Notes: a model not told the origin generated them from the sequence alone. A stretch of 61,118 bases of DNA from Actinomycetes bacterium (GCA_021820665.1 JAKADK010000008.1:1-61118); one strand, 5' to 3'; positions 1 to 10,414 are shown, numbered from the stretch's first letter. Made by a program: numbers and translations.

Positions 1-2
1 AC

Positions 3-74
3 GGGGTGGAAGCGGCGTTCGGACGGATGGAGCGAGGCGAGGTCCTGCGCCCGGTCGTAGTCGTCACCCGGTGA
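3..74 (+). CDS. C-terminus of a zinc-dependent alcohol dehydrogenase (partial)
   Basis: Only the last 23 codons and the TGA stop lie in the window; the rest is off the left edge. The peptide contains AAFGRMERGEVLRPVVV, which matches the usual C-terminal helix and strand of medium-chain zinc alcohol dehydrogenases (EAF..M..GEVLR.VV). The gene is convergent with the amidotransferase and their 3' ends overlap by about 11 bases. The assignment rests on this short tail alone. Confidence 0.55.
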   Translation, partial: GVEAAFGRMERGEVLRPVVVVTR

Positions 75-819
75 GCCCGGCGGTCCCGCCGGTGGCGACG
101 GCGACGAAGCGCCGCAGGATGCGCGTCCCCACCGCTATCGCCTCGGCCAGCCGGGGACCGGCCAGGTCGACACCGGCGCGCCAGAGAGGCCGCCGCCAGC
201 GGTCGGCCAGGGCCTCGTCGATCTCCACGTGGAACTGGAAGCCGTAGGCCCGGGATCCCACCCGGAACGCCTGGTGGGGAAAGCGCCGGGACGCGGCCAG
301 GTGCACCGCTCCCTCGGGCAGCGTGAACGTGTCCCGGTGCCATTCGACGCAGGCAACCGACGGATCGGCCAGCCCCCCGTACTCGGGACCGAGCACCGGG
401 TCGAGCCGACCGGCTCTGGTGAGCACGACCGGGGTCAACCCGACTTCGCCCTCGGTGTCCTCCCCGCCCACCAGGAGGTCCGCGCCCAGCGCCATGGCCA
501 GCTGCTGGGCGCCCAGGCACACCCCGAGCACGGGGCTCCCCGCGGCCACCGCGCCGGCCAGCAGCGTCCGCTCGTCGGCCAGCCACGGGATGCGCCGGTC
601 GTCGGCCGTCATCGGCCCGCCGAGGACGACCACCCCGCCGACTGCCTCCGGGCGGGGCACCACGTCACCCAGATCCGGGCGCACCACGCGGGAGGCGATC
701 CCCGCCGCCTCCAGCGCGCCGGCGATCGAGCCGGGCCCCTCATGATCGGTGTGCTGGAGCACGGCCCACGGACGTCGCTCCCCGGGTGGCGGACGTCGGT
801 CCCCGGGTGGCTCGGGCAC
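64..819 (-). CDS. Type 1 glutamine amidotransferase (GATase1) family protein
   Basis: A stand-alone class I glutamine amidotransferase-like protein of 251 residues, related to the glutaminase domain of GMP synthase. The nucleophile elbow GVCLGAQ places the catalytic Cys near residue 101, and FHVEI supplies His197 and Glu199, so the triad is complete. The frame stays open upstream, but that part overlaps the deacetylase gene. I chose the GTG at 819 because it lies two bases after the deacetylase stop and just before the first conserved strand (WAVLQH). It is the last gene of a helicase, deacetylase, amidotransferase run. The acceptor substrate cannot be told from sequence. Confidence 0.85.
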   Translation of the reverse strand: MPEPPGDRRPPPGERRPWAVLQHTDHEGPGSIAGALEAAGIASRVVRPDLGDVVPRPEAVGGVVVLGGPMTADDRRIPWLADERTLLAGAVAAGSPVLGVCLGAQQLAMALGADLLVGGEDTEGEVGLTPVVLTRAGRLDPVLGPEYGGLADPSVACVEWHRDTFTLPEGAVHLAASRRFPHQAFRVGSRAYGFQFHVEIDEALADRWRRPLWRAGVDLAGPRLAEAIAVGTRILRRFVAVATGGTAGLTG

Positions 820-821
820 GG

Positions 822-1640
822 TCAGCGGGTCTCGACGACCAGGAACGCCTCGGCCAGACGACCGTCGCCGAGCCCGGCGTCGCGGGCCACGGAGCCCATC
901 CATTCCCGGAGCATCGGCTCCAGGTGCGCGCCGTCGCCGACCTGGCTCCGGTGCGACCGGAGGGCGGCCAGCTTGGCGTCGAACGACTCGGTCACGTCGA
1001 CCACCCGGTTGGGATGCGGGGCCGCCATCAGCCACAACTCGGGCACGGTGTGGGGCTCCAGTCCCTCCTCCAGCAGCTCCGGATGGGCGAACGGGTTGCG
1101 GGCATCGGGGTAGACCGCGCACGCCGCCGCCTCGCCGGCCGCCAGATGGTCGGGATGGCTGGCGTAGATGCGCTGCCAGTTCCGGTCGGGTGACTGGGCA
1201 ACCACACGATCGGGGCGGAACGACCGGATGACGCGCGAGATGTCGCGCCGGACGTCCAGCGTCGCAGCCAGCCGTCCGTCGGGGTAGCCGAGGAAACGGA
1301 CGTCTGCGACCCCGAGCTCGGCGGCTGCCGCCCGCTGCTCGTCACGGCGGAGCGCGGCCATGTCGCTCCTGGAGACCGACCGGTCCGACCCTCCGGCATC
1401 CCCGTCGGTGACGACGCAGTAGGCCACCTCGGTTCCCGACTTCGTCCATACCGAGACGGTGCCGGCCATGCCGAAGTCGACGTCATCGGGATGGGCGGTG
1501 ACCACGAGGACCCGGTCCACCCCGTCTCCCCCCGGGGCGGCGTCCCCCGAACGGTGCTCGTCAGCCACGCCGGGCGGTGTGTCCCGACACGGCGCCCACG
1601 GCGGGGCTTCCCGATGTCGTGCCTCCCGGGGCTCTGCCAC
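822..1640 (-). CDS. PIG-L/LmbE family deacetylase
   Basis: Zinc-dependent N-acetylglucosaminyl deacetylase family (PIG-L, LmbE, MshB). The metal motif AHPDD is at residues 49-53, followed by DVDFG, and a second ligand motif HPDH lies mid-protein. The length of 272 residues is normal. The first 40 residues are low-complexity and the GTG coding V26 is a possible alternative start. The gene begins about 20 bases after the helicase stop and ends two bases before the amidotransferase start, so the three probably share a transcript. Mycothiol MshB/Mca belong to this family, but the motif context (DDVDFG rather than DDE) does not identify it as either. Confidence 0.85.
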   Translation of the reverse strand: MAEPREARHREAPPWAPCRDTPPGVADEHRSGDAAPGGDGVDRVLVVTAHPDDVDFGMAGTVSVWTKSGTEVAYCVVTDGDAGGSDRSVSRSDMAALRRDEQRAAAAELGVADVRFLGYPDGRLAATLDVRRDISRVIRSFRPDRVVAQSPDRNWQRIYASHPDHLAAGEAAACAVYPDARNPFAHPELLEEGLEPHTVPELWLMAAPHPNRVVDVTESFDAKLAALRSHRSQVGDGAHLEPMLREWMGSVARDAGLGDGRLAEAFLVVETR

Positions 1641-1661
1641 CCGATGTCGTGCGTCTCCGTG

Positions 1662-2957
1662 TCACGCCACGCCCTCGGTCGGTTCCCACCCGGCCAGGTC
1701 GGCGAGCCGGGGGTCGTTCGAGAACATCTCCACGATGGGCATCCGCAGACCGAGGCGGGTCTGGATGCGCTCGATCTCCAGCACCTGGTTCCACTGGACC
1801 AGGCTCACGACGACCCCGGCCTCCCCTGCCCGCGCCGTGCGGCCCGATCGGTGCAGGTAGGCCTTGTGGTCCTCCGGAGGGTCGTAGTGCACCACGATGT
1901 CGACGGCGTCGATGTCGAGGCCGCGTGCGGCCACGTCCGTCGCCACCAGCACCGGCAGCTTCCCTCCGGTGAAGTCCTTCAGCGTGCGCTCGCGCTGGGC
2001 CTGGCGGAGGTCGCCATGGATGGCGTCGGCGCGGACCCCCTCCTTCCGGAGCTGCTCGACGAGGCGGTCCGCCCCCCGCTTCGTGCGGACGAAGACGATC
2101 GCCTTGTCGGTGTTCCGGCAGATCGCCGCGCACACCTTCACCCGGTCCATCTGGTGCACCTCGATGAACCGGTGCTCCATCTCTTCCACGGTGACCCGCC
2201 GGGAGGCGACCTCGTGCATCACCGGATCGTGGAGGTACCGGCTCACGAGCCGGTCGACGGCACCGTCGAGGGTGGCGGAGAACAGCAGCGTCTGGTGGTC
2301 CCGCTCCAGGCGGCGCAGCACCCACTCGACCTGGGGCATGAAGCCCATGTCGGCCATGCGGTCCGCCTCGTCGAGCACCAGGGTCTCGATGTCGGCCACC
2401 GAGAGCTCCCCCCGGTCGCCGAGGTCGATCAGACGGCCCGGGGTGGCGATCACCACGTCGACGCCGCGGCGGAGCTTCTTCACCTGGCGCTCGATGTCGG
2501 CACCGCCGTAGACGGCAGCGATGCGGAGGTCGACCGACGCGGCCAGCGGGTCCAGCACGTCGTGCACCTGGACGGCCAGCTCCCGGGTCGGCACCAGGAC
2601 CAGTGCTCGCGGCCGGCCCGGCTTCGTGGCCCGTGACGCCATCGTCCGCTGGAGGAGGGGGAGGCCGAACGCCAGCGTCTTGCCCGAACCGGTCTTCGCC
2701 TTCCCGCAGACGTCCCGTCCGGCCAGGGCGTCGGCCACGGTCATCGCCTGGATGGGGAAGGCGGACATGATGCCCTGGGAGCCGAGCACGGCGACCAGGG
2801 CGGGGTCGACACCGAGGGAGGCGAACGCCGTCAGCTCGGATGGGTCGCCCACATCGGATGGATCGTCCGCATCGGGCACATGGGGATCCGTACGCTCGTC
2901 GGCGCTGCCTCGGTTGCCGGCCGGCACGGGGCCCGGCCGCTCAGCGGTGGTGGTCAT
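1662..2957 (-). CDS. DEAD-box ATP-dependent RNA helicase
   Basis: A complete superfamily 2 RNA helicase of 431 residues. In order it shows a Q motif (FPIQ), Walker A AKTGSGKT, PTRELA, GG, TPGR, the DEAD box (LDEADRM), SAT, a helicase C domain with VATDVAARGLDI, and HRSGRTARAG. A 50-residue acidic low-complexity N-terminus precedes the core, and there is no long basic C-terminal tail as in many RhlE/CsdA proteins. It is probably involved in RNA unwinding, ribosome assembly or mRNA decay. It follows a leader of roughly 330 bases that contains a candidate -10 and hairpin. Which paralogue it is remains uncertain. Confidence 0.93.
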   Translation of the reverse strand: MTTTAERPGPVPAGNRGSADERTDPHVPDADDPSDVGDPSELTAFASLGVDPALVAVLGSQGIMSAFPIQAMTVADALAGRDVCGKAKTGSGKTLAFGLPLLQRTMASRATKPGRPRALVLVPTRELAVQVHDVLDPLAASVDLRIAAVYGGADIERQVKKLRRGVDVVIATPGRLIDLGDRGELSVADIETLVLDEADRMADMGFMPQVEWVLRRLERDHQTLLFSATLDGAVDRLVSRYLHDPVMHEVASRRVTVEEMEHRFIEVHQMDRVKVCAAICRNTDKAIVFVRTKRGADRLVEQLRKEGVRADAIHGDLRQAQRERTLKDFTGGKLPVLVATDVAARGLDIDAVDIVVHYDPPEDHKAYLHRSGRTARAGEAGVVVSLVQWNQVLEIERIQTRLGLRMPIVEMFSNDPRLADLAGWEPTEGVA

Positions 2958-3286
2958 GGAAATGGGTGCTCTCTCTCATCTGCGTGAGGCCGGCCCTGGT
3001 GGCCGGCACTGGGTGCCCGACGTTCGGGACGGGCGCACGAGGGCCCGCCCCTACGGGCTCCGAAGGACACCGGGCCCGAAGGCCACCGGACGCCGGAGAC
3101 AGATGAGGAAGACCCCACGGCCCGGTGACGACCGGACCGCGACCACCAGTGTAGCCCTCGTGCCCCGAAGCGCAGGTCATCCATCCAACGACGCACCCTG
3201 GCCACCGTCGCCCGCCGCGGACACGGCCCGACGGCTGGCGCTCCTGGCAACCGGACATCGGTGACCGGCGACGTGCGCCGCTGGCG
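2958..3286 (-). promoter_or_regulatory. Intergenic leader of the DEAD-box helicase gene
   Basis: No convincing gene lies in this stretch of about 330 bases. On the minus strand TACACT (3153-3148) is a plausible -10, which would give a 5' leader near 185 nt. The leader contains a 7-bp GC hairpin (GCCGGCC, loop 2996-3000, GGCCGGC at 2989-3007) about 30 nt upstream of the ATG. Long structured leaders are common for cold-inducible helicases; applying that here is inference. Confidence 0.4.
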
Positions 3287-5270
<1,984 letters not shown>

Positions 5271-5418
5271 TCCGAGTCTTCCACGCTTCCGAGGCCGGCG
5301 TGGCCCCGGCGAGCGGTGTGTGCCATCGTGGTGCCGGCATCGGCGACCGGTCCACCGCGCAGGGGGCAGAGTGGCCGTGCAGCACCGAGAAGACGACCGA
5401 GAGATGAGGGAGCCACCC

Positions 5419-5883
5419 ATGGGAACGCTCGCCGCCGGGGACCCGGCACCCGCCTTCACCCTGCCGGACCAGGACGGCACGCCGGTGTCGCTCGCCGACT
5501 TCGCCGGGAGCCCCGTGGTCGTCTACTTCTACCCGAAGGACGACACGCCCGGGTGCACGAAGGAAGCGTGCCAGTTCAACGACAACCTCCGGGACTTCTC
5601 CCGGGCCGGTGCCGCCGTGGTCGGCATCTCGCCAGACGGCCAGGAAGCGCACCGCAAGTTCCGGGCGAAGTACGGCCTCACCTTCCCCCTCCTTTCCGAC
5701 CCGGACCACGCCGTCATGTCGGCCTACGGCGCCTGGGGGGAGAAGACGCTCTACGGGAAGAAGACGGTCGGCGTGATCCGCTCGACGTTCCTGGTCGACG
5801 CCGAGGGCAGGATCACACGCCGATGGTACAACGTGCGGGCCGACGGCCACGCCGCGAAGGTCCTGCTCGAACTGGACCGCTGA
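5419..5883 (+). CDS. bcp: Peroxiredoxin, BCP/PrxQ type
   Basis: A thiol peroxidase of 154 residues that reduces hydrogen and organic peroxides. The peroxidatic Cys46 sits in TPGCTKEAC, with a second Cys51 five residues on, the atypical two-cysteine BCP arrangement. The start at 5419 is preferred because GAGGGAG lies 7 to 13 bases upstream; an in-frame ATG at 5404 lacks a site. The gene is divergent from thiC and convergent with the DNA glycosylase. The shared region with thiC shows no second recognisable element. Confidence 0.95.
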   Translation: MGTLAAGDPAPAFTLPDQDGTPVSLADFAGSPVVVYFYPKDDTPGCTKEACQFNDNLRDFSRAGAAVVGISPDGQEAHRKFRAKYGLTFPLLSDPDHAVMSAYGAWGEKTLYGKKTVGVIRSTFLVDAEGRITRRWYNVRADGHAAKVLLELDR

Positions 5884-5944
5884 GCTCCACACACGTCGCG
5901 CCGCGTCGGCAAGGCGCCGGCGTGGGCTACCGGGCAGCGCGCCC

Positions 5945-6727
5945 TCAGTGCTGGTGGACCGGGCACCACCAGGTGGTCCGGCCTCCGACGGTCGAGCGCG
6001 TGAGCGGGGCGCCGTCCTGGGGGCACCGACCGTCTCTCCGGCGCTCCCCCGTGAGGTCCCCGCGGTGCGATCCACCCCGAGCGACGAGGTCGGCGATCAC
6101 GGCATGCACCGTCCCGCACAGGAGATGCACCTCGGTAGGAGCGAGCGAGCCTGCGGGTCGCCGGGGATCGAGCCCGGCCTTCCAGAGCACCTCGTCGGCC
6201 ACGAGGTTCCCGACGCCGGCCACCCTGGACTGGTCCAGTAGCCGGGCCTTCAGCGGCGCCGTCGAACCGGCCAAGGCGGCGGCGAGCTCGTCGCCGGTGA
6301 TCGCGGCCGCATCGGGCCCGAGCCGGCCCAGGTCGGGGTCGAGCGTCACCCCGCCCAGGCGGCGTGGATCGCGGACCACCAGGGAGCCGCCGTCGACGAA
6401 GGCGATCCGCACCCGCTCCCAGGCGGGATCGTGGCGGGCCGGGGCGTAGAGCAGGCCGTCGAGGGCGGCCCGGCCGTCGACCACCAGCGTGCCGGTCATG
6501 CCGAAGCGGAGCCCGAGGCGTCTACCCCCGTCGATGTCGCCGAGCAGGAGCTTGCCCACTCGCCGGAACGCCGCGAAGCGGTGGCCGGTGAGCGCGGCCC
6601 CGAGCATCGCCGGAGTGAGCCCGCCCTTCAGGAACCAGGGATCGGGAAGCTCCACCCGGCCGACGACCCGACCGACCGACCGTTCCGCCAGCCGGCGATA
6701 GGCCTCGACCTCGGGCAGCTCCGGCAC
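5945..6727 (-). CDS. Formamidopyrimidine/endonuclease VIII-type DNA glycosylase
   Basis: A base-excision repair glycosylase/AP lyase of 260 residues. The N-terminus MPELPEVE gives the catalytic Pro and Glu, and the beta-hairpin Lys is in RRVGKLLLG. The helix-two-turn-helix segment (LLDQSRVAGVGNLVADEVLW) is intact. The C-terminal zinc finger keeps the family spacing but reads C235-x2-D238-x16-C255-x2-H258, so two of the four cysteines are replaced by Asp and His. The protein may still bind zinc through a C2DH set, or the finger may be zinc-less as in some Nei proteins. Whether it prefers 8-oxoguanine or oxidised pyrimidines is not visible. Confidence 0.92.
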   Translation of the reverse strand: MPELPEVEAYRRLAERSVGRVVGRVELPDPWFLKGGLTPAMLGAALTGHRFAAFRRVGKLLLGDIDGGRRLGLRFGMTGTLVVDGRAALDGLLYAPARHDPAWERVRIAFVDGGSLVVRDPRRLGGVTLDPDLGRLGPDAAAITGDELAAALAGSTAPLKARLLDQSRVAGVGNLVADEVLWKAGLDPRRPAGSLAPTEVHLLCGTVHAVIADLVARGGSHRGDLTGERRRDGRCPQDGAPLTRSTVGGRTTWWCPVHQH

Positions 6728-6742
6728 GGGACGACGCTACCA

Positions 6743-6838
6743 AGCACCCGACCCGGCAGCACCCGACCCGGCAGCACCCGACCCGGCAGCACCCGACCCG
6801 GCAGCACCCGACCCGGCAGCACCCGACCCGGCAGCACC
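6743..6838. repeat. 15-bp tandem repeat, 6.4 copies
   Basis: The unit AGCACCCGACCCGGC repeats six times without change, plus six bases, in the gap between the divergent glycosylase and FrhB-like genes. A shorter direct repeat (GACCGAGACCTCGAA type) follows around 6878-6910. It contains no coding signal. Confidence 0.97.
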
Positions 6839-6952
6839 GGTCGCTCCCCTGCCCGGTCCGACCACGGCACCGGACACCGAGACCTCGAAGACCGAGACCT
6901 CGAAGACCGGTCCAGGACCGCCGGAACGCCGGAACGCCGGAACCGAGCCCGA

Positions 6953-6958
6953 TAGGGT
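6953..6958 (+). promoter_or_regulatory. Candidate -10 of a leaderless transcript (FrhB-like gene)
   Basis: TAGGGT ends six bases before the ATG at 6965, the spacing expected when transcription starts on the A of the start codon. There is no ribosome binding site upstream of that ATG, which supports leaderless expression. Confidence 0.5.
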
Positions 6959-6964
6959 TGGCGC

Positions 6965-8089
6965 ATGCCTCCCGAGAAGCCGCAGTGGGCCGAGCTCTAC
7001 ACCGAAGTCGTGACCTCCGGGCTGTGCACCGGATGTGCCGGGTGCATCGTCGCCTGCCCCCACGACGTGCTCTCCTACGACGACGAGGGCGGGCGGTACC
7101 GACCGTTCCACGTCGACGCCGACGGCGGGCGGGAGGACTGCACCCACGGGATCAAGGGCTGCACCATGTGCACCCGCGCCTGCCCCCGCTTCCGGACCTG
7201 GGAACCGGAGATCGAGCAGCACTTGTTCGGGAGGGAGCGGACCGCCGAGGAGGTGGCCGGCATCACCGCCGACATCCTGCTCGTGCGCACGACGGATCCC
7301 GAGATCCTCGAGGTGGGCCAGGACGGCGGGCTCGTCTCCGCGCTGCTGATCTGGGCGCTCGAGCACGACGTCATCGATGCCGCCCTGGTGTCGACCCTCG
7401 AGGGGGACGGCACGACGTGGAAGGCCAAGCCGGCCGTGGCCACCACCCGTGCCGAGGTCCTCGCCGCCGCCGGTTCCCGCTACACCTACAGCGCGAACAC
7501 CCTCGCCTACCCCCTCGCCGTCGAGTCGGGCGCCGAGCGCATCGCCCTCGTGGGCATGGGATGCCAGGCCTCGGCCCCACCGGTCATGGCCGCCCGCAAG
7601 GCCGGGAAGATCGCCCGCCGGCTGTCGCTCAGCATCGGGCTGATGTGCTCGAAGACGTTCGACGACGCCATCTTCCCCGAGCTGTTCGAAGCCCGGTACG
7701 ACATCCCCAGAGCCGAGATCGTAAAGATGAACATCAAGGGCGTCTTCCAGGTGTGGACCAGAGACGGCGGGTACCACGAGATCCCTCTGAAGGAGGCCCA
7801 TGCCTGGACCCGAGAGGGCTGCACCTCCTGCCCCGACTTCGCCGCCGAGCACGCCGACATCTCCACCGGCGGGATCGGCGCGTTCAATGACTGGACCCTC
7901 ACCATCGTGCGGACCGACAAGGGGCGCGAGCTCCTCGAGGCCATGGTCGCCGGAGGAGCGGTCGAGACCCGACCGGGCGACGACGACCCTGGGGCCATCG
8001 CCCTGCTCCGGAAACTGGCACGGGTGTCCCGGCGGCGATGGCCAGAGAGCGCCGCGCCCATGCCCCGCCGCCTGCCGGCGCCGGCCTGA
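6965..8089 (+). CDS. Coenzyme F420 hydrogenase/dehydrogenase beta-subunit (FrhB) family flavoprotein
   Basis: A 374-residue protein with an N-terminal ferredoxin module (C21, C24, C27, C31 in CTGCAGCIVACP), a second cysteine group (C59, C66, C69, C73), and the FrhB N and C domains (QDGGLVSALLIW, GMGCQA, GLMCSKTF, GCTSCPDF). Family members bind FAD and [4Fe-4S] clusters and move electrons between F420H2 and ferredoxin-like partners or reductase modules. No hydrogenase, formate dehydrogenase or F420 biosynthesis gene is adjacent, so the partner is unknown. The last 25 residues are basic and low-complexity. It is followed by a strong hairpin. Confidence 0.9.
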   Translation: MPPEKPQWAELYTEVVTSGLCTGCAGCIVACPHDVLSYDDEGGRYRPFHVDADGGREDCTHGIKGCTMCTRACPRFRTWEPEIEQHLFGRERTAEEVAGITADILLVRTTDPEILEVGQDGGLVSALLIWALEHDVIDAALVSTLEGDGTTWKAKPAVATTRAEVLAAAGSRYTYSANTLAYPLAVESGAERIALVGMGCQASAPPVMAARKAGKIARRLSLSIGLMCSKTFDDAIFPELFEARYDIPRAEIVKMNIKGVFQVWTRDGGYHEIPLKEAHAWTREGCTSCPDFAAEHADISTGGIGAFNDWTLTIVRTDKGRELLEAMVAGGAVETRPGDDDPGAIALLRKLARVSRRRWPESAAPMPRRLPAPA

Positions 8090-8097
8090 CGCTCGCT

Positions 8098-8125
8098 CCA
8101 CGCCCGCCGCGTCCGGCGGGCGTGG
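8098..8125 (+). terminator. Hairpin after the FrhB-like gene
   Basis: A perfect 12-bp stem (CCACGCCCGCCG and its complement) closes a CGTC tetraloop, starting 9 bases after the stop codon. No T-tract follows, as is usual in actinobacterial terminators. Confidence 0.7.
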
Positions 8126-8349
8126 GCGTCGCGGTCGCGGGCAGCGCGCCGACCAGGGAAACTTCGTGCTCCGACCGAGCGAGTACGGTGGCGGTGGTGG
8201 CCGCTCGACGCACGCTCCATGCCCGCCCGCAGGCGCCGCCGGTGCCGGGTAACGCCCTCACCACCCCGGCCAGCCGGGCAGATGCCCGGTCGTCGGGACG
8301 GTCCTCCGCCCGTCCTCCACGGCCCGGGCGTGCCCGCCCTCGTCCCACC

Positions 8350-8985
8350 GTGGTGCTCCTCGTCCGGCACGGCAAGACCCCGACCACGGGCACGATCCTC
8401 CCGGGACGGGCACCGGACCTCCACCTGTCCGAGGAGGGCATGGCCCAGGCCGAGGCGGTCGCCGACCGGATCGCCGCCCTCACCGGCACCCCCCTCTCCC
8501 CGCCCGAGGCGGTGTACGCGTCGCCCCTCGAGCGCACGTTCGAGACCGCTCGCCCCATCGCCCGGGCGCTCGGCCTCCGGGTGCGCTCCGACCGGGGCCT
8601 GCTCGAGTGCGACTTCGGGACCTGGACCGGCCAAGAGCTGAAGTCCCTGGCGAAGAAGCCCGAATGGCGCCAGGTCCAGCAGTGCCCCTCCGGCTTCCGG
8701 TTCCCGGACGGGGAGTCGTTCCTGGAGATGCAGGCCCGCATGGCGGCGACGCTCACGAGGCTGACGCACCTCCACCCCGGGGCGACGGTCGTCGCCGTGT
8801 CCCATGCCGACCCGATCAAGGTGGCGATCGCCCACTGCGCCGGGACCCACCTCGACCTCTTCCAACGACTGGTGGTGGGCCCCTGCTCGGTGAGCGCCAT
8901 CGCCTTCGACCACGATGGTGGCGGCACGCCCCACGTCTTGTGCGTGAACTCGACCGCCGCCCTCGGGGACCTGGTGGTGTCGTGA
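8350..8985 (+). CDS. Histidine phosphatase family protein (MSMEG_4193/TIGR03848 type)
   Basis: A phosphoglycerate-mutase-like phosphatase. The phospho-acceptor motif LVRHGKT lies at the N-terminus, and the second catalytic His is in VVAVSHADPIK. The frame is open 300 bases further upstream, but that part is low-complexity. I place the start at the GTG at 8350 because family members begin just before LVRHG. It overlaps the next gene by GTGA. The trio of this phosphatase, a DUF3090 protein and an SCO1664-type protein is a recurring actinobacterial cluster of unknown role, so a metabolic mutase function is unlikely. Confidence 0.88.
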   Translation: MVLLVRHGKTPTTGTILPGRAPDLHLSEEGMAQAEAVADRIAALTGTPLSPPEAVYASPLERTFETARPIARALGLRVRSDRGLLECDFGTWTGQELKSLAKKPEWRQVQQCPSGFRFPDGESFLEMQARMAATLTRLTHLHPGATVVAVSHADPIKVAIAHCAGTHLDLFQRLVVGPCSVSAIAFDHDGGGTPHVLCVNSTAALGDLVVS

Positions 8986-9479
8986 GCCCCGGGTACGACC
9001 TGTCTGCCCCGGAACGCTTCTCGGTGGCGGCCATCGGGCCGGTCGGGAGCAGGCTGTTCCTGGTGCAGTGCCGGCAGGACCGGACGCTGCTCACGTTGAA
9101 GGTGGAAAAGCAGCAGGTCGCCGTCCTGGCCGAGACACTGGGTCGTATCGTGCGCGACCAGTCCCGACCGGGGCATCTCCCGGACTCCGGCATCCTGGAG
9201 GAGCCGGCCGAGCCCGACTGGACGGTCGGCACCATCGGCATCTCCTACGACGACGCGACCGACCGGGTCGTGCTGATCTTCGAGGAGCTGGTCGCCGAGG
9301 ACGACGACGGCGCGCTCGCCCGGGTCGCCGTCACCCGTGAACAGGCCGCCGCCTTCGCCATCACCGCCACCCGGCTCGTGGAGTCGGGTCGGCCGCCCTG
9401 CCCGCTGTGCGGCTCCCCCCTCGATCCGTCCGGACACGAGTGCCCGAGGACAAACGGTCACCGGCCGCCGACCGTCTGA
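8982..9479 (+). CDS. DUF3090 (TIGR03847) family protein
   Basis: A 165-residue conserved protein of unknown function. The GTG start overlaps the phosphatase stop as GTGA, so translation is probably coupled. The C-terminus carries a small zinc-ribbon-like pattern, CPLCG then HECP. The body has alternating strands (FSVAAIGPVGSRLFLVQC, VTLKVEKQQV, RVVLIFEEL). The family was defined from its neighbourhood with histidine phosphatases and SCO1664-like proteins. I do not recognise a reaction. Confidence 0.85.
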   Translation: MSPGYDLSAPERFSVAAIGPVGSRLFLVQCRQDRTLLTLKVEKQQVAVLAETLGRIVRDQSRPGHLPDSGILEEPAEPDWTVGTIGISYDDATDRVVLIFEELVAEDDDGALARVAVTREQAAAFAITATRLVESGRPPCPLCGSPLDPSGHECPRTNGHRPPTV

Positions 9480-10228
9480 TCGGCTGGGGTCCTGGCCACC
9501 CCGTCGGCGAGGACGAGGTCGTCGGTTGCCTGGCCTCCGGTGAGCTGGTCATCGAGGGTCGGCTCCCGTGGAGCTCGAACCTCACGTTCCTGGTCGAGGT
9601 GGTTCTGCACGAGCCCGCCGCCGGCGAAGGCGGGGACGTCCCCCTGTTCGCCGTGTACAAGCCCGCGCGCGGGGAGCGCCCCCTGTGGGACTTCCCGCCC
9701 AACCTCTACCGCCGAGAAGTCGCCGCCTACGCGCTCTCCGAGGCACTGGGCTGGCGCCTCGTCCCCCCGACGGTCGAACGGGCGGACGGACCGCTCGGAC
9801 CCGGGTCCCTCCAGCTGTTCGTCGAGGCGGACTACTCCCAGCACTACTTCACCCTCCTGGAGGACCCCGCCACCCACGGACAGCTCAAGAGGATGTGCGC
9901 GTTCGACATCGCGGCGAACAACGCCGACCGGAAAGGGGGCCACGTCCTGGCCGGCCCCGGCCAGCACCTGTGGGGGGTCGACCATGGCGTGTGCTTCCAC
10001 GACGAGCCGAAGCTCCGCACGGTCATCTGGGACTTCGCCGGCGAGCCCGTGCCCGAGACGCTCCTCGCCGACCTGTGCGAGCTCGCCACGTCGATCCCTG
10101 CCGTGCTCGCCCGCTACCTGACTGGCCCGGAGTGCAGTGCGCTCGTGCAGCGCATCGTCGAGCTGGCCGACGACGGGAGGTTCCCCGCGCCCACCGGTGA
10201 GCGCCCCTATCCCTGGCCACTCGTCTGA
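9440..10228 (+). CDS. SCO1664 family protein (PI3/4-kinase-like fold)
   Basis: Matches the TIGR03843 actinobacterial family, distant relatives of phosphatidylinositol 3/4-kinases. Visible kinase-like pieces are FAVYKPARGERPLWDFP (nucleotide-binding Lys region), FDIAANNADRKGGH (catalytic loop-like, Asp/Asn) and WGVDHGVCFH (DFG-like Asp). The conserved core begins at CLASGELVIEGRLP. Starts at GTG 9440 or GTG 9407 both overlap the DUF3090 gene; I prefer 9440. It is the third gene of the conserved trio. Kinase activity is inference from fold. Confidence 0.82.
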   Translation: MPEDKRSPAADRLIGWGPGHPVGEDEVVGCLASGELVIEGRLPWSSNLTFLVEVVLHEPAAGEGGDVPLFAVYKPARGERPLWDFPPNLYRREVAAYALSEALGWRLVPPTVERADGPLGPGSLQLFVEADYSQHYFTLLEDPATHGQLKRMCAFDIAANNADRKGGHVLAGPGQHLWGVDHGVCFHDEPKLRTVIWDFAGEPVPETLLADLCELATSIPAVLARYLTGPECSALVQRIVELADDGRFPAPTGERPYPWPLV

Positions 10229-10414
10229 CCGGACCGGCGATCACCGTCGGTCTCTCGTGACGGCACCCCGGCGGACCCCGCGGCTGCCGGCACGACCGCT
10301 CGTCCGCCGCACGTCGGGTCTCCGCCCCGCAGAGGTACGGGACGAGCCAGGGCGAACGCAGAGGCGACGCTCCCTCCACCACCGGCCGGGCCCGGTGGTG
10401 CCATGCTACGGGGC

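Noticed and set aside
1491..2636. Plus-strand open frames opposite the helicase and deacetylase
   Set aside because: The minus strand carries complete DEAD-box motifs; the plus product has none.
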